Source of the DNA: Ryuthela nishihirai
Taxonomy: Eukaryota > Arthropoda > Arachnida > Araneae > Heptathelidae
Assembly (NCBI GenBank): GCA_038380435.1
Contig: JAWZYU010000034.1
Location: forward strand, 41,788,901 to 41,852,900
DNA length: 64,000 bases
Direction: 5' to 3'
Made by a program: the position numbers and the translations under genes. Numbering within the stretch: the first letter of the stretch is position 1; each line of letters starts with the position of its first letter. This document shows, one piece after another, positions 53,101 to 60,565 of the stretch. Below the pieces are notes generated by a model, which made no database searches, was not told where the DNA came from, and saw nothing but the letters and a program-made list of their open reading frames with translations.

Positions 53101-56074
53101 TGGGAGACAGATCGTAGACTCCCATCAAGGCCATCCAGCATGTTCTTTAACAGGCACAGGGTATGGCTCTTCTGCACATGGGGCCATGACTTAACATCCT
53201 ATCTGATGGATGGCAACCTTTCTAAGCCCATTGGTGTCCCCTACTGACTGAGGGTAGGCAGGGAGTTTTGCAGAGGTAAATCTCAACACTGATCCAGCTG
53301 GGACTTGAACCTGGGAGCTGCAGATTGTGAGCCTGGTGCACTACTGACTGAACCCCCAGATTTAACTGAAAAAATGTTCTATAGTACACATATTGAATGT
53401 GAAGCAGATATGCAAATTGTCATGTATTGTAGTGAAGTACTTGTGTCTATTCTTTGTATTAAATATAACAACTCCGTTAGTGACTATTATTCCTAATACA
53501 ATTCCTTAATGTAACTACCACTAATTGTGCAGCAAAAGAATTTAATTATCTTTATGCAAGAAAATTAAATAACCTTATGTAATTTCCACTATTTGTGCAG
53601 CAGAAGAAGAGTTACTTAGGAATAAAAAAAAAATCTATTGAGCTGGTAGATATTTGTTTCATTTAAATTTCTAGATGTCTGTTTGATATAAATTTAAAAG
53701 TATTTATTTTTCATAATATTTTGCTTATTTATATATTACAACGTTATTGTTTTTATGTATACCATTTCTTTAAATATTTAGATTACTCTACATAATAATA
53801 TGAACATAGTGTATCACTAGATCAGTGTAGAGGAAAAAAATTGTCATTTGCCAGGTGGGATCTGAGCCCACGACCTCCTGATGAAATATAATGTGCTCTG
53901 ACTTGTCATGAGGAGGAATGAAAAAAAGACTATTTTTATCTATGAATTTAACATGTGTTTATTAGTTTTGTGTTGTGTCAGGTAAACCATATTAACTACT
54001 TAATTGTTCAGGAACTAAATATTTTCTGATGTTGGTCAGTTTCAAATGAAGTATTTTGAGTTATATAACTGTGTTATACTAAGTAATGCAGAGATTTTGT
54101 TATTGATACAATAATGCTTTAAAAAGGATGTTATGTGTATAAATAAATTTATTAAAAATTCTTGTCTTAACTTGTTAAATCCTTATTTTTTTATAGGAAT
54201 GAAACGATATGCCAGATTATAGGTAACACTCCTTATAATGCTGCAGATATGTGGATATTCTGGCAGATTCCACAGTATGCACTTATAGGTCTGAGTGAAG
54301 TATTTGCTAGTGTTGCAGGTATGTATTCATACAAATTTTTTTTTAATTGTATATGAGAAGTATTTGGTTCCTTATATTCAACCATTATCAATATTTTAAA
54401 TTGGAATACCCAATGTACAGCCCACTATCCAATGCAATTCTTGGTAAATTTTTTTAATTGCATAATGTTATTTATGTATTTCAAAACTGCCAATATAAAT
54501 TTTCATGATTTGAAAGAGGAAAGAAGATATGTATCAATAAATTTTACAACTGCATATTTTTTACATTATGTTTATACGAAAGCAGCCAATAAACATTCCA
54601 GGAATTTTCAACCTTTTTTTTGGGGGGGGGGACAAATTAATGAAAACTGCAATTCTAAATCATAATTAATAAATCAAACATTATATACAAAATGTGAGAT
54701 AAATCAAAAATGATTAGTTTTGCATACTTTTTTTAATCTTTAAGGATGTTGTTACATAATATAGTGAAAAAAATCAAAAATATACTATAAAAATTTATAA
54801 ATATAGCTATACAACTCTGAAACTTCCAAAAACATAAAAGCTTAATTTCAAGTATTCGTACAAATTGTTTTATTTCTAAAGTCTAAACTCCAAAAATTCA
54901 AAATAATAATGTATTGAGAAAACCTTTAAATGTAATCTGTAGTTTTGCATATGCTAAGAGTTATGACCAATGAATGCACTTAGAGGTTCAGAAAAAGAGG
55001 AAAACATACGACAATATCAAACCAAATCTTGTTAACATTGTCCTTCAGTGCCCAAATGCATCAGCTGTAGCTTAGGTATGAACCTCCATAGCCCATGACA
55101 GCTTAAGGATTATGTCTGTCTAGTGGCTGAGTTCATTTTCTTTTTTCAATAGCAACTTTAGAACTTTATCCTAAAGTAACTAATAAACAGAAATAAGTCA
55201 TTTCATTTACGTTATTAAAATAATCCAAACTTAAAGTTGCTGATTCGGTATTATTTCAAATAAATCTTGAATCATCTGTGAAGGAAATATCAAAAAGTAG
55301 GCAAGCAGTTAGCAATGCTTTAACAACCTTATTTTTATTGAAAAAAATAAAAAAATTCGTATCGACATTTTTTTCCAAAGTTTATTTTTTAAGGAAAAAA
55401 TAATGATAAAAGATTACTAAAAACAGCTAAATTAATAAACCAAAGTGACATAAGCAATTTGTCTTTTTCAACCATGAGCTTTCGATTCATTGTATAAGAT
55501 AGTTCAGGCTTAAATTATTGCTAGCTTTTTATGTTGCTATTAAAGTAGAAAACAATCACAGCTTGCTATTAATATGAGAGTTGAATGCTTCCAAAGCTAA
55601 TAAAATATTAAAAGACAACCATTTGCCCCAAGATACTCTTGAGCCAAACAATTGTCAGAGTTTAACTTTTCACATTAGATATTGTAGTGAACTGAAATTT
55701 AGATGTATTATTAAAAAATTTCTCTTTTTTTTTTTTAAGGAATGGAATTTGCTTTTACTCAAGCCTCTCGTTCAAGTCAAGGTATTATTATGGGTCTATT
55801 TTTCTTTTGTGCTGGAGTTGGAAGCTTCATTGGTTCTGGATTAGTAATGGCCATTGAACCATTTTTTCTGAAAAGAAATGACAGAAGGGACATAAATCAA
55901 GGTCACCTAAACTATTATTTTTTCTTGCTTGGAGGAATTCAGACAGTAACTCTCATCATTTTTATTTTTGTTTCAAAGAAACTGAAAATCAGAAAGCCAC
56001 CTGCATCTATTGATTCTAGAACTAGAAGATTATCATTTTCTTCAACTTATGCAACCAGGGACAGCAGTGACTGA
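37539..56074 (+). CDS. SLC15A4: SLC15A4/A3-type peptide/histidine transporter, seven coding exons
   Basis: Proton-coupled oligopeptide/histidine transporter of the PTR2/POT family; vertebrate members act in endolysosomal membranes. Seven coding exons (37539-38147, 45301-45611, 47076-47235, 47574-47672, 50803-51011, 54197-54318, 55740-56074) are GT-AG with matching phases; 1,845 nt give 614 residues and TGA, close to the ~570-580 of vertebrate SLC15A4. Residues 5-10, EEEPLL, fit an acidic dileucine lysosomal sorting signal. Then come LLERVAFYALTGNLFLFLN (residues 58-76; proton-coupling ExxER-like region), GGWFADSLLGR, IGSGTVKANITPFGADQ (POT signature), FNWFYWCVNIGAF (second signature), PYWLLYFQMQTTFQAQG, IPQYALIGLSEVFASVAG and FFFCAGVGSFIGSG. 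Exon 4 supplies two N-glycosylation sites (NCS, NIT). The start lies in sequence with stops upstream. SLC15A4 is favoured over A3, but invertebrate genes may be co-orthologous to both. Confidence 0.95.
38467..38851 (+). mobile_element. SINE family A, reference-quality full copy, in the Penelope-like repeat
   Basis: 385 bp flanked by the exact 13-bp repeat TCCACATGTCGTG at 38454-38466 and 38852-38864. The 5' end is tRNA-derived: TGGCTCAGTCGG matches the pol III A-box consensus and GGTTCGAGTCC the B box, 31-42 nt apart. The body has GGATGGGACGTTAAGCC and GTGCACGTTAAAGAAC, resembling a central domain I remember from several invertebrate SINEs (to be tested). The 3' part runs CTGTCTCCCAACAGCTGTTC, GTGACCTGGCCATTTAGCCC, and ends AAAACAACCCAACCC without a poly(A) tail. 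It lies in transporter intron 1. Confidence 0.96.
38868..39020 (-). pseudogene. Penelope-like GIY-YIG domain remnant, left copy
   Basis: Minus-strand residues AVQHTATIDWEHATLLARAS then TFYRTIVHEAIEIMTSSVPT and CNRDTGIA mirror the right copy with few changes. The catalytic YIG part is missing; the copy starts in the middle of the domain. Confidence 0.85.
39053..39486 (+). pseudogene. Penelope-like GIY-YIG endonuclease remnant, right copy
   Basis: Penelope-like elements fuse a reverse transcriptase to a C-terminal GIY-YIG endonuclease. Here only the end of that protein is left: APDLKQLVKKDRDKYSLLQK and SGVY, a stop, then VVYYIGKTIRSLQERFAEHQ (GIY-YIG core with the Arg of the R-x3-R/E helix), then AVQHTATIDWEHTTLLAHAS and TFYGTIVREAIEIMTSSVPT, ending at the stop codon at 39486. 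An internal stop and a likely frameshift make it non-functional. No RT motif is present. Confidence 0.88.
39745..40110. repeat. Degenerate ~85-90-bp tandem repeat, AT-rich
   Basis: About four divergent units share a core of TTTTTGGGGCTTTTTTT, TTCTTTA-rich spacer, AGTGATAAGAGTTATTAATA and AAATGTAA. The segment GATGAGAATATT then TTTTTGGGGCTTTTTT resembles the 25490-26110 and 41217-41600 satellite units, so it may be an old branch of that family. Confidence 0.6.
40693..40800. repeat. Left copy of a ~105-bp direct repeat bracketing the satellite
   Basis: CAGTAGTGCACATCA, then a T-run, CAACGTAACAAAATGGTCCT, and TTTCATTTATTTCCACAA matches 41763-41866 in the same orientation. The two copies bracket the tandem array between them. 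Confidence 0.85.
41217..41600. repeat. Higher-order satellite, 180-bp dimer of ~90-bp units
   Basis: CACCAGCGATCTGAATTATA occurs at 41289 and again exactly 180 bp later; the whole unit repeats with very few changes. Each 180-bp unit consists of two related ~90-bp halves, both starting AATTATAAAAAAGCCC but one with CCAAAACTAAATCTCATC and the other with TTGAAACTAAATAATGTCC. About two dimers are present. Confidence 0.92.
41763..41866. repeat. Right copy of the ~105-bp direct repeat
   Basis: CAGTAGTGCACATCA, an 11-T run, CAACGTAACAAAACGGTCCT, TTTCGTTTAATCCCACAA, then a run of ~17 C, abutting the LINE fragment at 41867. It matches 40693-40800. Confidence 0.85.
41867..42342 (+). mobile_element. 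5'-truncated copy of the endonuclease/RT LINE
   Basis: It encodes the C-terminal RT region: [40 protein letters not shown] and [11 protein letters not shown], then after a one-base shift MDNYRLMNRVMDSVSKGLRK and [15 protein letters not shown]. It ends CCCATGGTTGCTTGACG with a (ATG)n tail. Nucleotide similarity to the 3481-7138 copy is high. A normal 5'-truncated insertion, dead. Confidence 0.92.
42343..42845. mobile_element. piggyBac-type element, right part
   Basis: GGTATACTGAAAAAATAGGT then ACATATTTCATAATTACTTC matches the 22551-23730 element, and the end GACCCTGGAAGGG is followed by TTAA (42846-42849). The left part is missing, cut at the LINE fragment. Confidence 0.78.
43470..43662 (+). 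repeat. Ancient duplicate of the exon 2 donor region of the transporter
   Basis: It resembles 45591-45782 over ~190 bp in the same order: the end of exon 2 (TCTCAATGGAGGCAATACAA against TCTCAATGACGACAATACAA), the donor GTTGGTGTTA, intron sequence (CATCAGCTGGGAAAATTTAT against CTTCAGCTAGGAACATTTAT), and the head of the same SINE A insertion. The copy is ~2.1 kb upstream of the real exon. A protein-level echo of exon 2 upstream of 43470 is too weak to claim. Confidence 0.78.
43888..44033 (-). mobile_element. SINE family B, very old copy
   Basis: On the plus strand AATACCCCAACATTG, CAGCTACTTGCCAGAGACAA, GAGGATGGCAAAACTGCAGC and AAACCCTGGTTCCTTTGATC follow the order of the family B copies at 44592 and 51699 with many changes. 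Confidence 0.65.
44044..44227. mobile_element. hAT-type MITE 1 (184 bp)
   Basis: Ends are inverted repeats: CAGGGGTGGGCAATTG on the left and TTTGCCCACCCCTG on the right, the common hAT terminus. The 8-bp duplication CTCTAAAT lies at 44036-44043 and 44228-44235. The interior is GC-richer than its surroundings and non-coding. It shares its right duplication with a second MITE. Confidence 0.93.
44236..44513. mobile_element. hAT-type MITE 2 (278 bp)
   Basis: Left end CATAGGTTCTCAACC; right end, read inward, CAGGGGTTCTCAACATGG, a known hAT-type terminus. It is flanked by CTCTAAAT at 44228-44235 and 44514-44521. It is inserted immediately next to MITE 1, into one of that element's target duplications. 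Confidence 0.9.
44592..44786 (-). mobile_element. SINE family B copy
   Basis: Minus-strand copy with a GTGGTTAGCACACTTGG head, the degenerate B box GGGTTCAAGCCC, the body GAGGTCCTGCCATCCTCACA, and a 3' end GCAGCTGCTTGAGGGGGTAT. Confidence 0.9.
44823..45088. mobile_element. hAT-type MITE 3 (266 bp), degenerate
   Basis: Left end CACTGATGGGTGAACT and right end, read inward, TAGTGGTGAGTGAACT match at 12 of 16 positions. The flanks CTCAAGAC (44815-44822) and CTCTAGAC (45089-45096) are an 8-bp duplication with one mismatch. The third hAT-type insertion within ~1 kb. Confidence 0.75.
45301..45611 (+). CDS. SLC15A4: Transporter coding exon 2
   Basis: 311 nt, phase 0 start, phase 2 end. It begins VRFGGPDSLRIFFNWFYWCV, includes the second POT signature, and ends LNDDNT plus a split Arg codon. 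The acceptor is CTTTTTTTAG and the donor AAG|GTTGGT, a weaker donor than the others. Confidence 0.95.
45717..46080 (+). mobile_element. SINE family A, old copy in transporter intron 2
   Basis: TTGGCTCAGTTGGTAGC head, TTTGAGTCCC B-box remnant, CACACTGGATGGCC and CCCATTGTGTCCAAAAAAGT near the 3' end. It starts ~105 bp after the exon 2 donor, and its head is included in the duplicate at 43470-43662. Confidence 0.9.
46284..46350. repeat. 67-bp hairpin
   Basis: AATTCCCAAGAGATG on the left pairs with CATCTCTTGGGAATT on the right, continuing AAAAG/CTTTT and CTAG with small bulges. It is probably a tiny fold-back element. Confidence 0.8.
46351..47075. other. Transporter intron 2, 3' part
   Basis: AT-rich. 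CAGGGAACATTTGTGAGC occurs twice (about 46668 and 46724) around a TA-rich stretch, a short direct duplication. Nothing else recognised. Confidence 0.5.
47076..47235 (+). CDS. SLC15A4: Transporter coding exon 3
   Basis: 160 nt; completes the split Arg and encodes SIQVSNSNPSWLDMAKVRYG, then KFHEAAVEDVKSLCTVFIVF and AALIPYWLLYFQ. Ends phase 0 at TTTTCAG|GTAAGC. Confidence 0.96.
47574..47672 (+). CDS. SLC15A4: Transporter coding exon 4
   Basis: 99 nt, 33 codons, phase 0 both ends: MQTTFQAQGLHMKLSSQTNC then SRNNITNGEKEFS. MQTTFxxQGxHM is a conserved SLC15A3/A4 block after the seventh transmembrane segment; the rest is a luminal loop with two N-glycosylation sites. Confidence 0.96.
47721..47786 (-). 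mobile_element. SINE family B, short 3' piece
   Basis: (AAAT)n then ACCCCCTCAAGCAGCTGCTT and GCCACAGAGGTCTGACAGGA: the 3' third of family B, 5'-truncated. It lies ~50 bp after the exon 4 donor. Confidence 0.9.
47936..48018. repeat. Fold-back tRNA-SINE-like palindrome
   Basis: ATTAAATTTAGAGGAAAAAT and TTGTTTTCAGCTG on the left pair with the reverse complement CAGCTCAGGACAATTTTCCC and TCTAAATTTAAT on the right. The loop contains a B-box-like GAGATATGAACCGAA (minus strand GGTTCATATCTC). It resembles the palindromic family C copy at 3151-3355 in design. Confidence 0.75.
48411..48793 (+). mobile_element. SINE family A, full length
   Basis: Plus-strand copy in transporter intron 4 with head AGTGGCTCAGTTGGTAGCGC and B box AAGTTCGAGTCCC. 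Flanked by CAATCTCAAA (48401-48410) and CAATCCCAAA (48794-48803), one mismatch. Confidence 0.93.
48804..49445. other. Transporter intron 4 sequence
   Basis: AT-rich; nothing recognised. Confidence 0.4.
49446..49545 (-). mobile_element. SINE family C copy
   Basis: Minus strand: GAGCCGGCATTAGTTCAACA, TTCTGGCATGTTTCTAGAGA and GGTTCGAATCTTGC (B box), then GGCGATATTTTTTCCACA, the family C tail. Confidence 0.8.
49871..50311 (+). mobile_element. Tc1-like element, 5' part, dead
   Basis: The left end TACTGCTCAAAGTGGAAATC then GCAACACCAAGAAGG matches the terminus of the 7683-8928 element. The N-terminal transposase region is only legible in broken frames: LRIVNMQELGLSLRAI resembles the Tc1 helix-turn-helix block. 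The element stops where a family C SINE begins. Confidence 0.82.
50312..50460 (+). mobile_element. SINE family C copy
   Basis: CATTCTGACATGTATCTAGA, GGGTCCAGATCCTGC (B-box remnant), CAATAATTTTTTTCCACATA, then GGTAATCTTTGTATTTACTA. Nearly the same sequence recurs ~285 bp downstream. Confidence 0.82.
50597..50747 (+). mobile_element. SINE family C copy
   Basis: CATTCTGGCATGTATCTAGA, GGGTTTGAATCCCACACC (B box), CAATAATTTTTTCCACATAA, GTATTTATTGAATTC and GGTAATCTGTATATTTACTA. Similarity to the copy at 50312 extends past the tail into ATGGATTGATTTTA, so the pair may come from local duplication. Confidence 0.85.
50803..51011 (+). CDS. SLC15A4: Transporter coding exon 5
   Basis: 209 nt, phase 0 start, phase 2 end: IPAAWLTLFDVIFLIIFIPL, MDRVIYPWLDKRGIRIPMLT, RINLGMIFAALSMFVAGGVE and TYRLNLISK. 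It contains two transmembrane segments around the conserved IPL-x-D-R motif. The donor is GAA|GTAAGT. Confidence 0.96.
51012..51687. other. Transporter intron 5, 5' part
   Basis: AT-rich intron sequence with no recognised element. Confidence 0.5.
51699..51908 (-). mobile_element. SINE family B, full length with target duplication
   Basis: The best family B copy: minus strand head CCATGGCTGAGTGATTAGCG, GGGTTTGAGCCCC (B box, one change), GAGGTCCTGCTATCCTCTCA, and 3' end CAGCTGCTTGAGGGGGTATT then (TTTA)n. It is flanked by CTTTATGCATA at 51688-51698 and 51909-51919, an exact 11-bp duplication. Confidence 0.94.
51934..52130 (-). mobile_element. SINE family B, old copy
   Basis: Preceded by a run of ~15 G. 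The order AAACAGCTACTTGGCAGAGG, GGAGGACAAGACCTCAGC and ACTAACCACTTAATCACTGG follows family B with many changes. It lies 15 bp beyond the younger copy's duplication. Confidence 0.8.
52643..53353 (-). mobile_element. SINE family A, host copy split by an opposite SINE
   Basis: A short 3'-end piece (52643-52675, GTTGGGTTGGATTGTTTTAC) and the remainder (52996-53353) make one minus-strand family A copy, interrupted near its 3' end. The head is degraded (GGGACTTGAACCTGGGAGCT). Confidence 0.92.
52676..52995 (+). mobile_element. SINE family A inserted in opposite orientation into a SINE A
   Basis: Plus-strand copy with head GGTGGCTCAGTCAGTAGCGT and B box GGTTCGAGTCC, lacking ~65 bp before the 3' end (CCAACCTTCTCTATAGGTAA). 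It is flanked by the exact 12-bp repeat ACCTCTGAGCAG at 52664-52675 and 52996-53007, which is itself part of the host SINE's sequence. Confidence 0.94.
53366..54196. other. Transporter intron 5, 3' part
   Basis: AT-rich; apart from the tRNA-SINE remnant at 53836-53930 nothing is recognised. Confidence 0.5.
53836..53930 (-). mobile_element. tRNA-derived SINE fragment, family C-like
   Basis: Minus strand: CATGACAAGTCAGAGCACAT, TCATCAGGAGGTCGTGGGCT, then CAGATCCCACC (B-box remnant), TTGACAATTTTTTTCCTC-type tail. The tail matches the arms of the palindrome at 47936-48018. Confidence 0.65.
54197..54318 (+). CDS. SLC15A4: Transporter coding exon 6
   Basis: 122 nt; completes a Lys codon, then NETICQIIGNTPYNAADMWI, FWQIPQYALIGLSEVFASVA and one base of a Gly codon. 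IPQYxLIGxSEVFASxAG is a strongly conserved family block. The acceptor is TTTTTTATAG and the donor CAG|GTATGT. Confidence 0.96.
54319..54949. other. Transporter intron 6, 5' part
   Basis: AT-rich with a G10 run near 54625. No feature supported. Confidence 0.4.
54950..55115 (+). mobile_element. Short old 3' fragment of the endonuclease/RT LINE
   Basis: TTAGAGGTTCAGAAAAAGAG, then TGTCCTTCAGTGCCCAAATG, CATCAGCTGTAGCTTAGGTA and CCTCCATAGCCCATGACAGC follow the last ~160 bp of the LINE (AGGCCTCAGAAGGAGG-type, CAGCAGATGTAGCTCAGGAC and CTCCGTAGCCCATGGCTGCT in the full copy). Confidence 0.78.
55116..55739. other. Transporter intron 6, 3' part
   Basis: AT-rich intron ending in a 14-T polypyrimidine tract and the exon 7 acceptor. 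No other feature supported. Confidence 0.5.
55740..56074 (+). CDS. SLC15A4: Transporter coding exon 7 and stop
   Basis: 335 nt: completes a Gly codon, then MEFAFTQASRSSQGIIMGLF, FFCAGVGSFIGSGLVMAIEP, HLNYYFFLLGGIQTVTLIIF and a basic, Ser/Thr-rich cytosolic tail ending ATRDSSD and TGA at 56072-56074. It holds the last two transmembrane segments. Confidence 0.96.
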
Positions 56075-56117
56075 ACTTAGCTGTATTGACTTGTGCTCAA
56101 TTTATCAATATTTTATT

Positions 56118-56123
56118 AATAAA
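56118..56123 (+). terminator. Poly(A) signal of the transporter
   Basis: AATAAA 44 nt after the stop codon, the first canonical signal downstream. A 3' UTR this short is unusual, so later signals may also be used. Confidence 0.55.
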
Positions 56124-56271
56124 TATATTCTAGGTTTCCTGGGGTATTCAGCTTATAAATAGATTAAGACTGAGTTATTATAAATGTAAACTCTTTGAAT
56201 ATCAGCACATATATATATATTGATATGAAATAATCATGTATATATATATATGCTAATAAGTATAATTTAAT

Positions 56272-56652
56272 GGGACAGGTTGGATCGGTTGGTAGTACAC
56301 CAGGCAATCTATTTTGAAGTTTGAGTCACAAGTATGATTTTTTTTTCTACTAATCCTCATTCTGCACTCAGTGAGAAAGGGGATAAACATTGGCTTGGAA
56401 AGACCACTATCTGTCAGATATTAAGCCATGATTCTGTGTACAAGAGAGCCATACCATGTGCATATTAAAAGATACCCTGTCTATATTAAAAGAACATTGG
56501 ATGATCTTGATGGGAGGCTTTCATCTGCCTCCTAATAGCTGTCCTGCATCCAGTGGATCCCTTTTCCCAACCTTCTCTGAGCCCTTGGGATCTTTGTGAC
56601 CTGGTCATTTAGCCCACTGTGTGCAAAAAGTCTGCTCAGAGGTAAAATAACT
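56272..56652 (+). mobile_element. SINE family A, old copy
   Basis: AGGTTGGATCGGTTGGTAGT head remnant, ATTGGATGATCTTGATGGGA, GTGACCTGGTCATTTAGCCC and CAGAGGTAAAATAAC at the 3' end. Strongly diverged, with a small internal duplication (ATATTAAAAGA twice). Confidence 0.88.
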
Positions 56653-58399
56653 TTTATTATTTTCTAAGACAGTTTTATTGAAAAAAAATCAAATGTTTCA
56701 TTACAATCAAACAATAGTAAAGTGGGTTACATAATTTACAGAATTTTTAAAAACAAATCTTGAATCATTTTAAGCTTCATAATTACATTAAACATTTGGT
56801 AAATATTTAAAGGAGCAGACTTAGAAGGAATTGTAAGGTGCTTAAAGTCATAACTCTAATGTAATGGAGGAGCAGCTTAATTTCAAACAAACTAATTTGA
56901 AAGAAACTAAAACTATTCTAACTAAGAGTATCTTTAAAGTAGTTATGAAGTTTTAGACCAATGACTATTTCATTATTTCAGCCTATTGCTTTGTGTCATT
57001 TATTCATCATTTGTGCCTAAAAATGGAGGCATAATCCAAAGCATTGGTTTCAAAACTGTTTAAAGTCACACTCTTACAGCTCTTCCCCTTTGTGGTAATA
57101 TTTAATTGAAAGGTCAAACAACTTTTATTATTTAATTGAGGTAATATTTCTTTTCAGTAAATATTGGATTTATATTTAATATCCAAATTAGCTAGATTGG
57201 GTTTATATATATATATTTGGTAGCCCAATCTAGCTCACTTAATACAACCAAAATTTTGGAGAAATGTAAATTTGATTCTCCCAACCAATGGGTACTCCCC
57301 CCCCCACACACACACACAAGCGTGTGCACCAGGAAGTTGTACTCAACATTACAGTTTAGTAAGGAACTATAAGTTCATAAAATATATTTGGCTATATGGA
57401 AGATAAGACATCTTTAAAATGGTGTCTGATATATTTGTGTTAATAAAACTTAAAATTTGTCATAATTATTTTTAAACTTGTTACAAAAGTTTGCATTTAA
57501 TAATTTTAAACTGGCATAGATTTGTTTATCTAGAAGCAAAACTATCAAATAGGTAACAGTTACTGGTACTGAAGGAAAGCAGAATATCTTTCCAATAAAC
57601 ATCTTGCTAGGAAAAGCAATTTTCAACAGTTCACCTTTGGATATGATGAAATAACAACTTTCAGTGAGACTGCTAGGAGATTTAGAACAAAAATATATCT
57701 GTGAATAGAAGTACATACAGATGCAGATAATAAACTCTAGCATTTTTTTTTTTGTAAAGAAAAAGGTGCATCATTTTTTCGATATTTGGTGCATAGGTAA
57801 CTGGCAGATCAGTCATAGGTTGTAGAAGGCAGCAGGTAATAACTAATGAGATAAGGCAGTTCACATCTTCGCTGCTTCATCTAATTTCTACGGTAAAGCT
57901 CATGCAAGAATGATTGATATTTTACTAAAGAAGAGTTGCATGATATTTCAAAAGTTAAGAATCGTTAAATTATTAACTGTGCAATGCTTATGAATAATAA
58001 TAATGGACACTTAAAAGGCATAGTAGAAGGCCATGTCACAGATATGAAATAGTTGTGCTTGAAAATAAAATATTAATAAAATGAGAATACTGTAAATAAT
58101 AGATTAAGTAAGAAATATTTTTCATAAAGGTCCATACTGGTCAAAATGACTTAGAATCTCAACTAGCATCATATTATAAATTACAGGAACAGACTGCATT
58201 GTAATCCATGTCAAAATAACCAGTTAATTTTAATGTATGTTCATAATAGCATATAAATCAATGAAAAGTTTTAGCATTAGATAAAATTTTAATGCTGTGC
58301 TATTGATTTAAGTCATTATTTCACAAACTGTAATGTTTTTCCTAGGAGGGAACACAAAGTAAACAGACCCATTTTCCTATGCGCCATTTCCTAAGTTGC
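56653..58399. other. Intergenic, AT-rich
   Basis: No gene recognised. A (CA)n run lies at 57303-57320. A 97-codon minus-strand frame (57743-57450) is low complexity and probably chance. Confidence 0.4.
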
Positions 58400-58700
58400 T
58401 CATACCAAGTGTTCCTAATCCCCTTTAATGAGCTTTACACTGGGAACAGCATCGCGACTTGGGGAAATTTGGCAATCTGTGCCTGTTGGAATTCCAGCGG
58501 CAGTCCACCCTCTTCGCTTGTCTCATCCATAGTCTTGAGAGGTGTTTGAGGGTTGAAGAAGAACCATGCGGTATCTTTTGGTGATATGCGCAATGAGGAG
58601 ATGCTGGAATGGCGGAAAGACTCCGTGTGGACGCAAATCAATTAGTGTTCACACGCTTAAGCCGGCAAATAGGGTGGGATTGGTGTCTAGTGAGGGAAAA
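58400..58700 (-). other. Unidentified GC-richer segment with a protein-like frame
   Basis: This ~300-bp island is much less AT-rich than its surroundings. The minus strand is open at 58641-58435 for 68 codons (…RISPKDTAWFFFNPQTPLKT, MDETSEEGGLPLEFQQAQIA). Protein-like, but I do not recognise it. It could be a fragment of a retroelement, a gene-derived pseudogene, or an exon. Confidence 0.3.
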
Positions 58701-60565
58701 TATGTACGTGTGGAGTGGACTTAGGATGGGAATATAAAATTTCAAAATTATAAGTACTTATACCAAGAGCATAGTGAGACTAAGCTGGGGATTACAGTAT
58801 GAGTAATATTTATTGATGATATTACAACCATTTGCTAATACTATTGTTGTTTAACAAACTCAGTTATAATTAATACAATTATGTATAATGCTGCTGGACA
58901 GTTATCATTTGGCATTCTCATTTAAATGAAATATCATTAAGTAAATAAATAATTAGACTAATGGATATTTGAGTGTGTGAGAGTACAACTCAAAGTGGAA
59001 TATGAGGAGAAAACATGGTGGCATAGTTGGGAAATGCTGTTACGAGTGAATATTCTAGCATTATTTGTGAATATATATATATACAAAAAATGCATTAATA
59101 TTGGCATTTTGTTATTTTAATTTGGTGAATATAGCCTTTTATTATTATAACCACATATTAAGTTTGAATATATGAGTATAGTAAAAGTTTTATCCATCCA
59201 TTTAAAGTTTACAAAATGTTAAGCATTAAGTATTGGTTAGTGTAAAATTCTGGCTGGAATCATTAATGACAAAAGTATGCAAATTGTCATCAATGGACAC
59301 TACAATGTTTATTCTTTTGATAAAAACACTTTCTGTCATTGCAGCAGTTTAATATTTTACAAAGTACCAAATTGAATTCAACTTCACTAGTGGCATAAAA
59401 GCTCAAAACCATTTTTAGATCCCTGATTAACAAGGTTGTGCAAGTGAAGATGATTATTATTTTTCAATGTCCTTGAAAGAATGATCCAAAAATAATTATT
59501 CAGAAAACTTTTGTTTCTGTTACCATTTCTATTAGATGTGCTGAAAGTGTGTACCTTTTATTTTCCAGACATATCTATTGTGGTTAATTAAATATGGAAT
59601 ATCTATCCTCAGGGTTCTTAGGCTTTTCATGAGTATCTACACAGTTCACATTAATAAAACTATCTTATCAGTGACTGTTCCTTTTACTTCTAGAGGAAGC
59701 AAAATTTTTTGAAGAGTGTAAATAATAATCAGATAAGAGAAATGTCCCTTTGGAAGAAGTGCAAGTAAACAAGCTGCATATCAGTGCTACCAATCCTTGA
59801 ACATCCACGAGTGTTTTTATTTATTTTCCAGTGAGAAATTTACTTTGTAGAATTCTGTGATAATTGATAGGGTGGCATGAACAGTGGATGAGGAAACTGA
59901 CAAAGTTAGACAAGACCTAATTTACAAAAAAAAATGAGAAAGAAAATTCTCTCAGTATCAGTTTTCTTTTGATAAGTTTATTAATATAAATAATTATAAA
60001 CTTTATAGGATATGGATAAAAATCATCATATCTGTATAAAATCTTTTACTACTGGACTATGTGCCAATTGACTAGTATTATTACAACTTGTGGTTCAAAG
60101 GTGGACAATATTGGTTTGCAGCTGCATATAACTCTGCAGTCATTAACTGCTCTTCTGAACAAACATCAGAGCTTGCAATGACTTCTCACTCCTTAAAAGG
60201 AGTAGCTAACCATTTCCAGCAAAGTGTTGCATATTTGTTGGAAATGTGTGTTGCATGTCTCCCACGGCTTCTGAATTTGTCCATGGGTTTCCATATCAGA
60301 AGATGCCACTGACAAGAGCTGTTTACGCACAAGTTTCATGCATGTTACAGTTTTCCTACCCTTACCCTTAAAAACGGGCAATTCAACCATAGCTCTTGCA
60401 CAGACAGCACATCAAAGAAAGTCTCAGAAACTACTGTTTGACAAATCATATTTCGTCAAAGCTAAAGTAATAGAGGAAAAATATTTGCATCAGCCTTGAT
60501 TAAAACATTGAATAGGTCAAGTTATACAATGCATTCATAGTAGAAATTGTGCTGTTCTTTAAATA
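58701..60565. other. Intergenic, AT-rich
   Basis: No gene or repeat end supported. At 60080-60440 the composition is more even, and open frames on both strands (60088-60312 plus, 60390-60193 minus) overlap; neither is recognised. Confidence 0.35.
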
